DNA of 49,197 nt from CAYPZU01 sp964415395 (GCA_964415395.1 CAYPZU010000006.1:1-49197), one strand, 5' to 3'; positions 34,715-44,183 are shown, counted from the stretch's first letter. Numbers and translations are program-made. Notes: generated by a model not told the origin, from the letters alone.

Positions 34715-35647
34715 TTACAGCTTGCCGGCAGCTTGAAAGGTCTCGAGCTTCTCTTTTGCCGTTTGGGCTGCCTGGGTGTTCGGATATTTCGCGATCACCT
34801 TGGTATAGTAGATGATCGATGCCGGAATTTTTTTCGTCCGCTCGAAGAAGCGTCCCGTCTCAAACAGGTTGGCTGCGAACGATTCCTGCATATCGGAGTA
34901 AATTTTTTCCGCCTCGGCGATCCGCGGCTCGCGAGGAAAGGCGAGCTTGAATTTCCGGAGATTGACTTCAGTCAGATCGAGGATGTCCGGATCGAGGTTC
35001 TGCCCTTGGCACTGAAGGGAATAGACTTTCCCTTTTTCCAGGTAAGCTTCGGCGGCGAGATCCCCTTTCGGGAATCTGCGGATCAACAAGTCGAGGGTTT
35101 CGATGCCCGGCTTGAAATCTTCGAAATAGACCTGGATCCGCGACTTGCTCAAGAGAGCCTTGGCGCAGATTTCTGAATGGGGAAGCGCAGCGATCACCTC
35201 GTCGTAGATTTTCAGAGCGTCTTCGCGGGCAGGCAGCCAGGCAGGCATTTTGTGGGAGCCGAAAAGCCTTTTTTTGGAGCCGTTGGCGAACTGCTCGGCA
35301 ATCATGAACTTATAATGGATCGCTTCTTCAAAATGGCGGGGAGACGCAACCTGGTTCAGGTAAGCGGTGAAAGCTTCGTTCGAGTATTCCAGCTGCCCGA
35401 GCTTGTAGTAGGCTTCCCCAATGATATACGCCGCATCCTGGGCAAACGGAGTAGAGGCAAAATTGTAGGAGATGAGCTGGGCGTAATCAACGACAAGCCA
35501 CCAATCCTGCGCAGCGATCGCGTCCTGGAGAGCGCTGTTATATTCCTGAACGGAAGGACCTTGAGGAACGTCCCAGACCAGCTCGTTCTCTTCAAGAGCG
35601 GATAAAGTAGAAAAGGAGAGGAGGAGAAAAGCAAATATTTTTTTCAT
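34715..35647 (-). CDS. BamD-like TPR protein of outer-membrane assembly (CT547 position)
   Basis: 310 residues. Signal peptide 1-17 (FAFLLLSFSTLSA) without a lipobox Cys, unlike classical BamD. Tetratricopeptide-like repeats: DAAYIIGEAYYKLGQLEYSNEAF, GIETLDLLIRRFPKGDLAAEAYLEKG and the BamD-typical IPASIIYYTKVIAKYPNTQAAQTAKEKL near the C-terminus. Predicted periplasmic partner of BamA. In the same run as the LptE-like and RsbW-like genes, just downstream of dnaE. Confidence 0.78.
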   Translation of the reverse strand: MKKIFAFLLLSFSTLSALEENELVWDVPQGPSVQEYNSALQDAIAAQDWWLVVDYAQLISYNFASTPFAQDAAYIIGEAYYKLGQLEYSNEAFTAYLNQVASPRHFEEAIHYKFMIAEQFANGSKKRLFGSHKMPAWLPAREDALKIYDEVIAALPHSEICAKALLSKSRIQVYFEDFKPGIETLDLLIRRFPKGDLAAEAYLEKGKVYSLQCQGQNLDPDILDLTEVNLRKFKLAFPREPRIAEAEKIYSDMQESFAANLFETGRFFERTKKIPASIIYYTKVIAKYPNTQAAQTAKEKLETFQAAGKL

Positions 35648-35696
35648 AGCCGTCTAAATGTTAAAGAAACAGGTTAGGGGGTTCATGCCCATTCTG

Positions 35697-38600
35697 TCAA
35701 CTGATGAGCGAGGCTCCCATCTTGGCAGCCAGGGCTTTCAGTTTTTCCTGGAAGGCTTTATCAGCTTTGACTCCCCACTGGGAGTCGACCGCAACGACGC
35801 CAAGGCGCCGGACAGGGGTGTGGAAATGAAGCTCCACAGTCGATTTTCCGGGGTGGCTCCGAAAGAGTTCTTTTAAAAGGAGAATTTCGGAGAGCTTAAC
35901 CCGGTCCGCATCAAGTTTAAGCTTAAGGTTCAAGACGTCTTCTTTTTCCTTTTCGGGAGCGGCCGCTCCGACCGGCTTCTCCTTGCTCTTCCACTTCGCT
36001 TCCGAAGCGGCGCCCTGAGCCCTCAGCTTATCGTACAGATCATCGCAAATTTTAATTTTCGCCTCATCCACGGCCGTCAGATCGTCCAGGTGCTTGCACG
36101 AGAGCTGGAGGCCGCTCTCTTTCCGCTCGACCTGGAGGACGGCGTAAAGGAGCTGATTTTCTCTTAAAAGAAATCCCTTTTCCTCATACAGCTCGGGCCA
36201 GATGGGAAGTTCGAACCGCTCCATCCCGTCGCTGATCGTGAGGATGGCGAATTTTTTCTGGCTCTTCGAGGAGATTTTCGCGGCGGCCGTATCGACGACG
36301 AAAGCGGCCCGGAAAACAGTTCCGTCGGGAAGGGTGTGGATCTCGTGGAGCGGAACGCACGAAAGGCGTCCCAAAACCTTGCGGTAGGCGTCCATCGGAT
36401 GGCCGGTCAGGTAGAAGCCGAGCAGCTCTTTTTCCCGCTGGAAAATCTGCTGCGGTGTCGATTTTTTCAGAACCGGAGGCGGCGAGGCGAACGGTTTCTC
36501 AGGCGTTTCGATCAGGGAGAACAGGTTCAGCACGCCGAGGGAGGCTTCTTTCTGGTCGCGGGACGCCTGGTCATACATTTCCTCGACGCTTTCGCGCATC
36601 GCGTCGCGGCTCCAGCTGGTGAAATCAAAACCCCCAGCCTCAATCAGGAGCTCGATCTGTTTTTTGCCGACGCGGGTTTTGTCTGTGCGCTGGACGAATT
36701 CGTAGAGGCTGCTGTAGGGTCCGCCCCTCGACCTTTCTTCGATAATTTGATCCACAGCGGCCTGTCCGACCCCTTTGATTCCCGACATGGCGAAACGGAT
36801 CCCCTCTTTCGTCGCGAGAAACTCGCTGCCGGCCCAATTGACGTCGGGCGGCAGGGCAGGGATATGGAGAGCTTTTGCCTCGCCGATGAATTTAGCCAGC
36901 TTGGAAATGTCGTCTTTATCGCATGTCATGAGAGCGGCCATCCACTCTCCGGGATAGTTCGCCTTGAAAAAAGCCGTCGCATACGAGAGATAGGCGTAAG
37001 CTGCGGCGTGCGATTTATTGAAGCCGTAGGAGGCGAATTTTTCGATCTTGTCGAAAATGCGTCCAGCCGTTTCCCCGTCGATCTCTTTTTTGGCGCAGCC
37101 TGTCAAAAACTTCTCCCGCTGCCGGGCCATCTCTTCCTTGTCTTTTTTCCCCATCGCGCGGCGGAGGACGTCGCCCTCTCCGAGAGTGTAGCCGGCGAGA
37201 GCGCTGGCGATCTGCATCACCTGCTCCTGGTACACCATAACGCCGTACGTTTCGGAGAGAATGTCCTTCATGAGCGGATGGTCGATTTCGATCGTCTCGC
37301 GCCCGTGTTTGCGGTTGATGAAAGACGGGATCATATCCATCGGGCCAGGGCGGTAGAGAGCGCCGACCGCGATGATCTCCTCGAACATATCGATGTGGAG
37401 CTGTTTCGCCAGATCCTGCATCCCCCCCGACTCGAGCTGGAATACGCCGAGCGTCTTTCCCTGGTTCAGAAGGTCGAATGTCGGCTGGTCGCTGAGAGGG
37501 AGGTTGCCCCAGTCGATCTTTCTGCCGGTGTTTTTCTCTATCGAATCGACGCATTTCTGGATCGAAGTGAGCGTTTTCAGCCCCAAAAAGTCGATCTTGA
37601 GCATTCCAACTGACTCGACCGGCTTCATCGCGTATTGCGTTACGACCATGTCGGAGTCTTTCGCGATGCAGACCGGGATGTGGTCGGTGATCGGGTTGGC
37701 TGAGATAATCAATCCTGCAGCGTGGGTGCTTGTATTGCGGATGGACCCTTCGGCCTTTTTGGCCATTTCGAGCACCTTCCGGGCTTCCTCGTCAGTCTCC
37801 ATAAGGCGGGTCAGCTCAGGATCGATCTGGAACGCCTTGTCGAGCGTCATTGTCGGATCTTCGGGGACAAGCGCCGCGATCTCGTTGACTTTCGAGAGCG
37901 GGACGTTGAGAACCCTGCCGACGTCGCGGATCGCCATCTTCGCCTTCATTGTTCCGAAGGTGATGATCTGCGCCACTTTTTCTTTGCCGTATTTTGCGAC
38001 GACATAGTCGATCACTTCCTGCCGCCGGTCCATGCAGATATCGACGTCGATATCGGGGTAGGAAATCCGCTCGGGGTTGATGAATCGCTCGAAGAAAAGG
38101 TGGAACCGGAGCGGCTCGATGTCTGTAATCCCCGTCAGATAGGCGATGATCGAGCCGGCTGCCGATCCCCGGCCCGGCCCCATTGGAATTTTCCGCCTCT
38201 TCGCCCAGGAGATAAAGTCATAGACGATGAGCATGTAGTCGCACATCCCCTTCGATGTAAGGATCTCGAACTCGTAGGCAAAGCGGCTCTTTACGACTTC
38301 CATCGGATCGCGGCCGGGCACTTTCTTTGCCACATCGGCCAGCTTTTCCGGAGTGTAGCGCGTTTTGATTCCCTCTTCGCAAAGATAGTGAAGGAACCCC
38401 TCGGCCGCCTTCAGACGCTCTTCTTTTGTATAGCTTTTTCCTTCCAGAGACGGGGGAACGAAAACCGGATAATGCTTGGTCTTGAAGTCGAGTTCGCACT
38501 TGCATTTTTCGGCGACTCGCGCCGTCTCTTCGATGGCCTGCGGCAAGTCGGAGAAGAGCTCGGCCATCTGCTCGGGAGACTTGAAATAGAGCTCGTGGGT

Positions 38601-39416
38601 CGGCATCGTCTCCCGCTTTGGATTCGGCGCCTTATTTTTCGGGTTCCCCTGGGAATCGCGCTCCCAGATCTCGCACGGCTCGCCCGATTGGATGTTCAGC
38701 AAAATTTCATGCGCCCGCCAATCGTCCGGCTCGATGTAATGGCTGTCGTTCGTTGCAACAAGAGCAATTCCGTACTGTCTTGAAAGTTCGACGAGGCGGG
38801 CATTCACCTTCGCCTGGCTGGCTGCATATTCGCGCATCTTCTGAATGAGCCAGTTTTCCCGCAGTTCGCCCAGTTTCTCTTCGCTCAGAGGATGGCGCTG
38901 CAGCTCGAAATAGAAATCATCTCCAAAGAGGCCCTTGTACCACTCGATCTCTTTCTCCAGGGCATCTCCTTCGAGAATCTGATAGGCGATCGGCCCGTGG
39001 ATTCCGCCGGAAAGGCAGATGAGCCCCTCGCGGTGCGCAGCCAAGGCCTCCTTGTCGATCCGCGGCTGGTAATAAAACCCCTCGAGGAAACCGATCGAAG
39101 AAAGTTTGCAGAGATTCTGATAGCCGCGGCCGTCTTTTGCGAGCAGCACAATCGGAAAGCCTGTCGGAGTCCCCGGCGTCCGCTTCTTCTCGCTTCTCGC
39201 TCCGGGCGCAACCGCGATCTCGCAGCCGATAATCGGCTTTACGCCTGCGCTTTTGCACGCCTTGTAAAAATCGACAGCGCCATACAAATTGCCTTCATCC
39301 GTCAACGCCAAAGCCGGCATGCCAAATGCTTTCGCTTTTTCCGCAAGCGCGCTGACAGACGCTGTGGAGTCGAGAATCGAGTACTGGGAATGAACGTTGA
39401 GAGGGATCCAAGTCAT
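35697..39416 (-). CDS. dnaE: DNA polymerase III alpha subunit
   Basis: 1239 residues, replicative polymerase, DnaE1 type. N-terminal PHP domain (LNVHSQYSILDSTASV, ALTDEGNLYGAVDFY), polymerase palm with PDIDVDIC and GPGRGSAAGS, later SFAASYGFNKSHAAAYAYLSY-like KFASYGFNKSHAAAYAYLSY, and C-terminal HhH and OB domains. Some 70-80 residues longer than E. coli DnaE. A TATACT lies eight bases before the ATG, so the transcript could have almost no leader. Counterpart of CT545. Confidence 0.97.
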   Translation of the reverse strand: MTWIPLNVHSQYSILDSTASVSALAEKAKAFGMPALALTDEGNLYGAVDFYKACKSAGVKPIIGCEIAVAPGARSEKKRTPGTPTGFPIVLLAKDGRGYQNLCKLSSIGFLEGFYYQPRIDKEALAAHREGLICLSGGIHGPIAYQILEGDALEKEIEWYKGLFGDDFYFELQRHPLSEEKLGELRENWLIQKMREYAASQAKVNARLVELSRQYGIALVATNDSHYIEPDDWRAHEILLNIQSGEPCEIWERDSQGNPKNKAPNPKRETMPTHELYFKSPEQMAELFSDLPQAIEETARVAEKCKCELDFKTKHYPVFVPPSLEGKSYTKEERLKAAEGFLHYLCEEGIKTRYTPEKLADVAKKVPGRDPMEVVKSRFAYEFEILTSKGMCDYMLIVYDFISWAKRRKIPMGPGRGSAAGSIIAYLTGITDIEPLRFHLFFERFINPERISYPDIDVDICMDRRQEVIDYVVAKYGKEKVAQIITFGTMKAKMAIRDVGRVLNVPLSKVNEIAALVPEDPTMTLDKAFQIDPELTRLMETDEEARKVLEMAKKAEGSIRNTSTHAAGLIISANPITDHIPVCIAKDSDMVVTQYAMKPVESVGMLKIDFLGLKTLTSIQKCVDSIEKNTGRKIDWGNLPLSDQPTFDLLNQGKTLGVFQLESGGMQDLAKQLHIDMFEEIIAVGALYRPGPMDMIPSFINRKHGRETIEIDHPLMKDILSETYGVMVYQEQVMQIASALAGYTLGEGDVLRRAMGKKDKEEMARQREKFLTGCAKKEIDGETAGRIFDKIEKFASYGFNKSHAAAYAYLSYATAFFKANYPGEWMAALMTCDKDDISKLAKFIGEAKALHIPALPPDVNWAGSEFLATKEGIRFAMSGIKGVGQAAVDQIIEERSRGGPYSSLYEFVQRTDKTRVGKKQIELLIEAGGFDFTSWSRDAMRESVEEMYDQASRDQKEASLGVLNLFSLIETPEKPFASPPPVLKKSTPQQIFQREKELLGFYLTGHPMDAYRKVLGRLSCVPLHEIHTLPDGTVFRAAFVVDTAAAKISSKSQKKFAILTISDGMERFELPIWPELYEEKGFLLRENQLLYAVLQVERKESGLQLSCKHLDDLTAVDEAKIKICDDLYDKLRAQGAASEAKWKSKEKPVGAAAPEKEKEDVLNLKLKLDADRVKLSEILLLKELFRSHPGKSTVELHFHTPVRRLGVVAVDSQWGVKADKAFQEKLKALAAKMGASLIS

Positions 39417-39490
39417 AAGGGTTCAGTATATACGCCGAACCCAAAAAAACTGAAGAGAGTTCCAAAAAAAACGTATCCGCAGATTGTCTT

Positions 39491-40852
39491 TCAGGCTTTA
39501 GCGGGAGAGGGCTGATCCGGCAGGGATTCTTTTGGATTGGTTTTGATATTCCAGAGAGGAAGCATCAGAACAACGCCAAAAAAGCCGCAGACGAAAAGCG
39601 TAAGCAGGTAGCTGTCCCAGCCCCACTCTTTCGTGATCGCTCCGAGAGGTCCTCCGGCAGCAGCCGCGCCAAGGTAGGCAAAGCAACCGGCGAATCCTGT
39701 CGCCGTGGCCGCCGCTTTTTTATGGGAGAGTTCGGTTGCCGCAACGCCGATGAGCATTTGCGGGCCGAAGATGAAAAATCCAAAGAGGAAAAGGAAAACC
39801 GCATCGAGAATGGGCCATGGATAAACCAGGACTTTAAATGCGAAGATGAGGAAAAGTATCGCCACAGTAAAGAGGACGTTGATCGGGTTCCTTCTTCCCT
39901 TAAAGATAATATCGGAAGCCCATCCTGCTGCGAGGCTGCCGAAAAAACCTCCGATTTCAAACCAGCAGACGCAGAGGCCCGCTTCGAGGTTTGTGTAGCT
40001 CTTCACTTCGATCAGGTAGAGCATGCTCCAATCGTTGACGGCTGTCCGGATGACGTAAATGAAAAATTGGGAAAAGGCGAGGATCCAGATATATTTATTG
40101 CAGAGAACGTATTGCCAAAGGATTTCTTTGGTCGATAGATCGTTCTTTTCTCCCCGCTTCGCCTTCTCGGTCGGGTAATCATCGCGGTACTTTTCGATCG
40201 GCGGCAGCCCGAGCGACTGCGGCGTGTCCCGCAAACGGTTCATAAGGAAGAAACCAGCGCCGATACAGATAATGCCCGGAGCATACATGGCGTAGCGCCA
40301 GCCGAAGTATTCTGCGCAGGCGGCGACAAGAATCGGAATCAGGGCGCCTCCCAGATTATGGGAGGTGTTCCACACGCTCCACCAGCGCCCCCGCTCAGAT
40401 TGGGAATACCAGTGGGTCAAAAGCTTGGCGCAGCCTGGCCATCCCCAGCCCTGGAACCAGCCGTTTAGACCCCAGAAAATGGCGAACGCCCAGAAAATCG
40501 AGGACATGCCGAACAGCAGATTGAAAATACCGGTCAGGATCAGGCCAATGGACATGAAGTAGCGAGGATTCGACTTATCGCCGAGAATGCCGCTGATGAA
40601 CTTGCTGGCTCCGTAAGAAATGCTCAGGATGCTGGCGAGGAGCCCCAGCTCGAACTTCCCCAAGCCCAGCTCGTTTTGCATAGCGGGCATCGCAAAGGTG
40701 AAGCTCTTGCGGGTAAAGTAGAAGAACGCATACCCGATATACATCGCGTAGAAAGTCCGGAACCGCCAGTATCTGTAATTTTTTTTTACCAGAGACGGGT
40801 CCTGGATCTCTTCCATCTGGGGAGCTGGCCTAAAAATATCGAGTACGCTCAC
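39491..40852 (-). CDS. uhpC: hexose-phosphate transporter UhpC
   Basis: 453 residues, 12 membrane spans, major facilitator superfamily, organophosphate:phosphate antiporter type. RKSFTFAMPAM, GILGDKSNPRYFM, NGWFQGWGWPGCAKLLTHW (substrate region) and GPQMLIGVAATEL match chlamydial UhpC, which imports host glucose-6-phosphate. It feeds the glycolysis served by gapA. A perfect TTGACA at 40906-40911 (minus) is separated from the start by a G8 run. Counterpart of CT544. Confidence 0.95.
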   Translation of the reverse strand: MSVLDIFRPAPQMEEIQDPSLVKKNYRYWRFRTFYAMYIGYAFFYFTRKSFTFAMPAMQNELGLGKFELGLLASILSISYGASKFISGILGDKSNPRYFMSIGLILTGIFNLLFGMSSIFWAFAIFWGLNGWFQGWGWPGCAKLLTHWYSQSERGRWWSVWNTSHNLGGALIPILVAACAEYFGWRYAMYAPGIICIGAGFFLMNRLRDTPQSLGLPPIEKYRDDYPTEKAKRGEKNDLSTKEILWQYVLCNKYIWILAFSQFFIYVIRTAVNDWSMLYLIEVKSYTNLEAGLCVCWFEIGGFFGSLAAGWASDIIFKGRRNPINVLFTVAILFLIFAFKVLVYPWPILDAVFLFLFGFFIFGPQMLIGVAATELSHKKAAATATGFAGCFAYLGAAAAGGPLGAITKEWGWDSYLLTLFVCGFFGVVLMLPLWNIKTNPKESLPDQPSPAKA

Positions 40853-40888
40853 TCTAATCCTTGATTAAAGAACCGCAAAAAAGCGTAA

Positions 40889-40911
40889 ATCCCCCCCCTA
40901 CCTTCTGTCAA
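40889..40911 (-). promoter_or_regulatory. uhpC upstream region: TTGACA followed by a G8 tract
   Basis: Minus strand TTGACA (40906-40911), then GAAGGTA and eight Gs (40891-40898). The expected -10 position holds only TTACGC or TTTACG. The G-run would change the -35/-10 spacing if it slipped. Confidence 0.4.
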
Positions 40912-40963
40912 CGTTTTTTGCCGTCCCATAGCGCGAAAAAAAAATTTAATCTATGGTTGGGGC

Positions 40964-41578
40964 ATGGATTCATTTGAAAACCCGATCGGGAGCCAGCAGC
41001 GGGACCCTTACGAGCATTATAAGGTTGAACCAGTCGAACTGGACAAAAAAGAAAAGGAAAAATTTGAAGGCGGAGAGCCGTCTGGCAGGCCGAAAAAATG
41101 GGCAGTTGCAGCTTTTCTTGCCGTCCAGTTTCAAAGATTCGTCAACTATCTCCAGAACTCGCTTGAAAAGGGACTGACCGCAAAAGAAGAGGCCGCAGCG
41201 CGCGAAAACCTCCTCGCCTTCAAAGCCGCCCTGGAAATTCTGAAATCGGAAGACCGAGGGGAGGACGGCGACTTCCTCAACCGCCTGGCGGATTTCTGGC
41301 ATATGATGGCCGAAGATAGCCGACGGTTCAAAAAAAACACCCCTCTTGCCGCCCAATTCAGCGCCTTTATGCAAAGCATCAAAGACTATCCTCCCCAGCA
41401 GGAGCATACTCTGGGATACTACCTGATGGAACATGCAGGCGAAAAATGGATCCCCTTCCCCTACATGGAACTCATCCACCGCCTCCACGCAGACCATCAG
41501 AAAACCCCGGCATCGAGCCATCTGAACATCTGGACAAAGCAGCTGGACCAGATGATCGACCAACTCCAAATCAATTAA
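40964..41578 (+). CDS. hypothetical protein
   Basis: 204 residues, not recognised. Charged N-terminus (1-45; Lys/Glu/Pro-rich), then an all-helical body: KKWAVAAFLAVQFQRFVNYLQNSLEKGLTAKEEAAARENL, DFLNRLADFWHMMAEDSRRF, GYYLMEHAGEKWIPFPYMELIHRLHADHQ. No signal peptide or membrane span. Divergent from uhpC, before hisS. Codon usage and composition match neighbours, so it is probably real. An AATTTAAT box upstream may be the -10. Confidence 0.72.
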   Translation: MDSFENPIGSQQRDPYEHYKVEPVELDKKEKEKFEGGEPSGRPKKWAVAAFLAVQFQRFVNYLQNSLEKGLTAKEEAAARENLLAFKAALEILKSEDRGEDGDFLNRLADFWHMMAEDSRRFKKNTPLAAQFSAFMQSIKDYPPQQEHTLGYYLMEHAGEKWIPFPYMELIHRLHADHQKTPASSHLNIWTKQLDQMIDQLQIN

Positions 41579-41678
41579 ATCTACGGGATTTACACACCAG
41601 CAGACCTCTTTGGCAGGAGCCAATCCAGATCGTTAGACTAGTCCTTTTTCTTTCAAACGGATATACTCACCACACATT

Positions 41679-42965
41679 ATGCAAGTACAAATTCCCAAAG
41701 GCACGTTCGATATCCTCCCCTACGGCACTGAAGAAACATGGCGCCTGTCCGATCTCTGGCAGCACGTCGAAGAAACGATCCGCAAAATCGCTTCGGAATA
41801 CGGCTACAAGGAAATCCGGACTCCCATCTACGAAAGAACCGACCTCTTCGACCGGGGCGTAGGCGAAACATCCGATATCGTTACGAAAGAGATGTTCACC
41901 TTCGAGGACAAAGGAGGGCGCTCCATGAGCCTCCGCCCCGAAGGGACTTCCTCCGTGATGCGATCATTTATAGAAAACAATCTGGCCAACCTGGGGAGCG
42001 TCCATAAGCTCTTCTACATCGGGCCGATGTTCCGCTACGAACGCCCCCAATCGGGACGCTACCGGCAGCANNNNNNNNNNGGCGTCGAGGCCATAGGCGT
42101 CGCCTCGCCCGAGCAGGACGCAGAAGTGATCGATCTCCTCTGCCAGCTATATAAGCGCCTCGGCCTGAAAAATCTGAAAGTCCACCTCAATACCGTCGGC
42201 GACCCTGAATCGCGGACCCAGTTCCGCGCCGCGCTTCTCGACTATCTTAAACCGTTTTTCCCTGAGCTATCAGCCGACAGCAAAGCCCGTTTCGAAAAAA
42301 ATCCGCTCCGAATCCTCGATTCAAAAGACCCCACTGACCGGGAAATCGTCAAAGGCGCCCCTTCAATCCTCAACCACCTCACCCCGAACGCCAAACACCA
42401 CTTCCAGGAACTTTGCCGCCTTCTCGACCAGATCCAAATCCCCTACGTAATCGACGATAAAATCGTCCGCGGACTCGACTACTACAACAAAACCGTTTTC
42501 GAGGTTCTCACAGAAGACCTCGGCGCCCAAAATACGATCGGCGCGGGCGGAAGATTCGACGGTCTGATCTCCACTTTCGGAGGTCCCGACCTGCCAGCCG
42601 TTGGATTTGCGACAGGAATGGAGCGCGTTCTTCAAGTGATGTCTGCTCAAAATATCTCCTTCCCCAAAAAAGGGAAGCCCTTCATCTATTTCGTCCCTCT
42701 CGGAACGGAAGCGAGGGAAAAGTGCTTCTCTCTTGCCACTCTGTGCCGCAGGAGCGGGATCGCCGCCGACGTCGAGCTGAACGCAAAAAAAATGCAAGCC
42801 GCCCTGCAAAACGCTTCCCGGTTGGAAGCTTCGTATTGCGCTATCCTCGGCTCCGACGAAATCCAAAAAGGGCGCATCCAGCTGAAAAATCTCCAAACCC
42901 GCGAGCAAACGGAGGTCTCTCTCGAGCATCTCCTCGCCGCTCTAAAGGAGCTTTACCATGCTTAA
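41679..42965 (+). CDS. hisS: histidyl-tRNA synthetase, with a 10-N assembly gap
   Basis: About 428 residues. Class II synthetase: QIPKGTFDILPYG start, motif 1 region EIRTPIYERTDLFDRGVGE, SLRPEGTSSVMRSFIENN, motif 2 FRYERPQSGRYRQ, histidine motif VRGLDYYNKTVFEV and C-terminal anticodon domain. Ns at 42071-42080 remove four residues of motif 2 where most enzymes read FHQF; the frame is kept if the gap length is right. A TATACT at 41662-41667 may be its -10. Its stop overlaps the mip start by 8 bases. Counterpart of CT543; aspS, between hisS and mip in C. trachomatis, is absent. Confidence 0.96.
   Translation: MQVQIPKGTFDILPYGTEETWRLSDLWQHVEETIRKIASEYGYKEIRTPIYERTDLFDRGVGETSDIVTKEMFTFEDKGGRSMSLRPEGTSSVMRSFIENNLANLGSVHKLFYIGPMFRYERPQSGRYRQXXXXGVEAIGVASPEQDAEVIDLLCQLYKRLGLKNLKVHLNTVGDPESRTQFRAALLDYLKPFFPELSADSKARFEKNPLRILDSKDPTDREIVKGAPSILNHLTPNAKHHFQELCRLLDQIQIPYVIDDKIVRGLDYYNKTVFEVLTEDLGAQNTIGAGGRFDGLISTFGGPDLPAVGFATGMERVLQVMSAQNISFPKKGKPFIYFVPLGTEAREKCFSLATLCRRSGIAADVELNAKKMQAALQNASRLEASYCAILGSDEIQKGRIQLKNLQTREQTEVSLEHLLAALKELYHA
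42071..42080. other. assembly gap (10 Ns) inside hisS
   Basis: Ten unresolved bases in motif 2. The base pair before the Ns makes the first gap codon CAN (His or Gln), not the Phe expected there, so the true gap size or edge may differ. Confidence 0.99.
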
Positions 42966-43671
42966 ATTCCTGATTATCGCCGCTATCCCCCTCTGCGCAG
43001 AAAACGCCGGCCCGGACGTCTCCAAAATCTCCGAGGCGATGGGGCATCTGATCGGCAAGAACCTTGAATCGCTCGGCCTCAAAATCGACCTGAGCGCCGT
43101 CGTCAAAGGCATTAAAGACGAATCGGAAGGGAAAACGTCTCCTTTGAATGAAGACGAGTGCATCCAGGCGATCTCTCTTTTGCAGGAAGAAACGACTGCA
43201 GCTGTCTCGGAAAAAAATTTGGCGGAAGCCGATGCCTTCCTCAAAAAAAATCGGGATGAGAAGGGCGTCATCTCCCTGGAAGAGGGCAAGCTCCAATACC
43301 GGATAGAGAAAGAAGGCGAAGGACAGACAGTTCAAACGTACAATTCGCCCATCGTCCAATACAAGGCGAGCTATCTCAATGGTCTTGTTTTCGGGACGAG
43401 CGAAGGGGATGAACTCCTTTCCCTCGACGAAACGATTCCCGGGTTCGGGAAAGGCGTCGTCGGCATGAAGGAAGGAGAAACACGGACGCTCTATATCCAT
43501 CCCGATCTCGGATATGGCAAACAAGGATTTGCGAACTCGCTCCTCATTTTCGAGGTGACCGTCAAAAAAGCCGACGCGACTGCCGAAGCCCACTCGGCAT
43601 CCCAGCTCGACTCGCTTCCGAAAAACCTTATTAAGGAACCTCCTGAAGAGAGCCCTTCCGAGGCGCGGTGA
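42958..43671 (+). CDS. mip: FKBP-type peptidyl-prolyl isomerase (Mip-like)
   Basis: 237 residues. Signal peptide 1-15 (LIIAAIPLCAE), helical N-terminal dimerisation region (about 20-115) and FKBP domain (about 115-210) with YNSPIVQYKASYLNGLVFGTS, IPGFGKGVVGMKEGETRTLYIHPDLGYG and LLIFEVTVKKA. Predicted periplasmic or outer-membrane foldase; Mip proteins in Chlamydia and Legionella are exposed virulence-associated factors. C-terminal tail is Pro/Glu/Ser-rich. Overlaps hisS and trmL, so one operon. Counterpart of CT541. Confidence 0.92.
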   Translation: MLKFLIIAAIPLCAENAGPDVSKISEAMGHLIGKNLESLGLKIDLSAVVKGIKDESEGKTSPLNEDECIQAISLLQEETTAAVSEKNLAEADAFLKKNRDEKGVISLEEGKLQYRIEKEGEGQTVQTYNSPIVQYKASYLNGLVFGTSEGDELLSLDETIPGFGKGVVGMKEGETRTLYIHPDLGYGKQGFANSLLIFEVTVKKADATAEAHSASQLDSLPKNLIKEPPEESPSEAR

Positions 43672-44183
43672 AAATCGTTCTCTTCCAGCCCCAAATCCCC
43701 CAAAACACAGGGAATGTCGTAAGAACCTGTTCCGTGACAGGGACCGATCTCGTCCTCGTACGCCCGCTTGGGTTTAGCACGCAAAACCGCTGGCTGAAAC
43801 GGGCCGGCCTTGATTACTGGGAAGGCGTGGCCGTTGATGAAATAGACGATTTGGCTTCCTATCTGGAAGCCTCACGCAGCCCCTTCTTTTTTTTCTCCTC
43901 CAAATGCAGCCGGCTCTATACTGAAGCTTCCTACCCTTCTGACTCGATCCTGGTCTTCGGATCGGAAACAACAGGACTTCCTTCTCTATTCAGAGAGAAA
44001 TGGGAAGACCGCTTCTACACCCTCCCCATGCTCGAAGGGCAAAGATGCCTGAACCTGGCGACGAGCGCAGGGATTGTGCTGTATGAGGCTCTAAGGCAAA
44101 ATCACTTCGAGGGCTTGAAAAGAGCGGAAAGGACGATTGAAAGCGCCGCGCTCAGCAGAAACGACGAAGCCAGAGGAATATAA
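43668..44183 (+). CDS. trmL: SpoU-family tRNA 2'-O-methyltransferase (TrmL-like)
   Basis: 171 residues from a GTG that overlaps the mip stop (GTGA). Trefoil-knot SPOUT fold: FQPQIPQNTGNVVRTC start, LVRPLGFSTQNRWLKRAGLDYW, VFGSETTGLP and LNLATSAGIVLYEALRQ. TrmL methylates the wobble base of tRNA-Leu; two tRNA-Leu genes, including UAA, lie in this window. About 15 residues longer than E. coli TrmL; the extra end overlaps the convergent DUF2905 gene by 82 bases. Counterpart of CT540. Confidence 0.93.
   Translation: MKIVLFQPQIPQNTGNVVRTCSVTGTDLVLVRPLGFSTQNRWLKRAGLDYWEGVAVDEIDDLASYLEASRSPFFFFSSKCSRLYTEASYPSDSILVFGSETTGLPSLFREKWEDRFYTLPMLEGQRCLNLATSAGIVLYEALRQNHFEGLKRAERTIESAALSRNDEARGI

Noticed and set aside
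36336..37613. 425-residue plus-strand frame opposite dnaE
   Set aside because: Antisense shadow of a highly conserved gene; no motif. The same applies to the 353-residue frame at 37722-38783.
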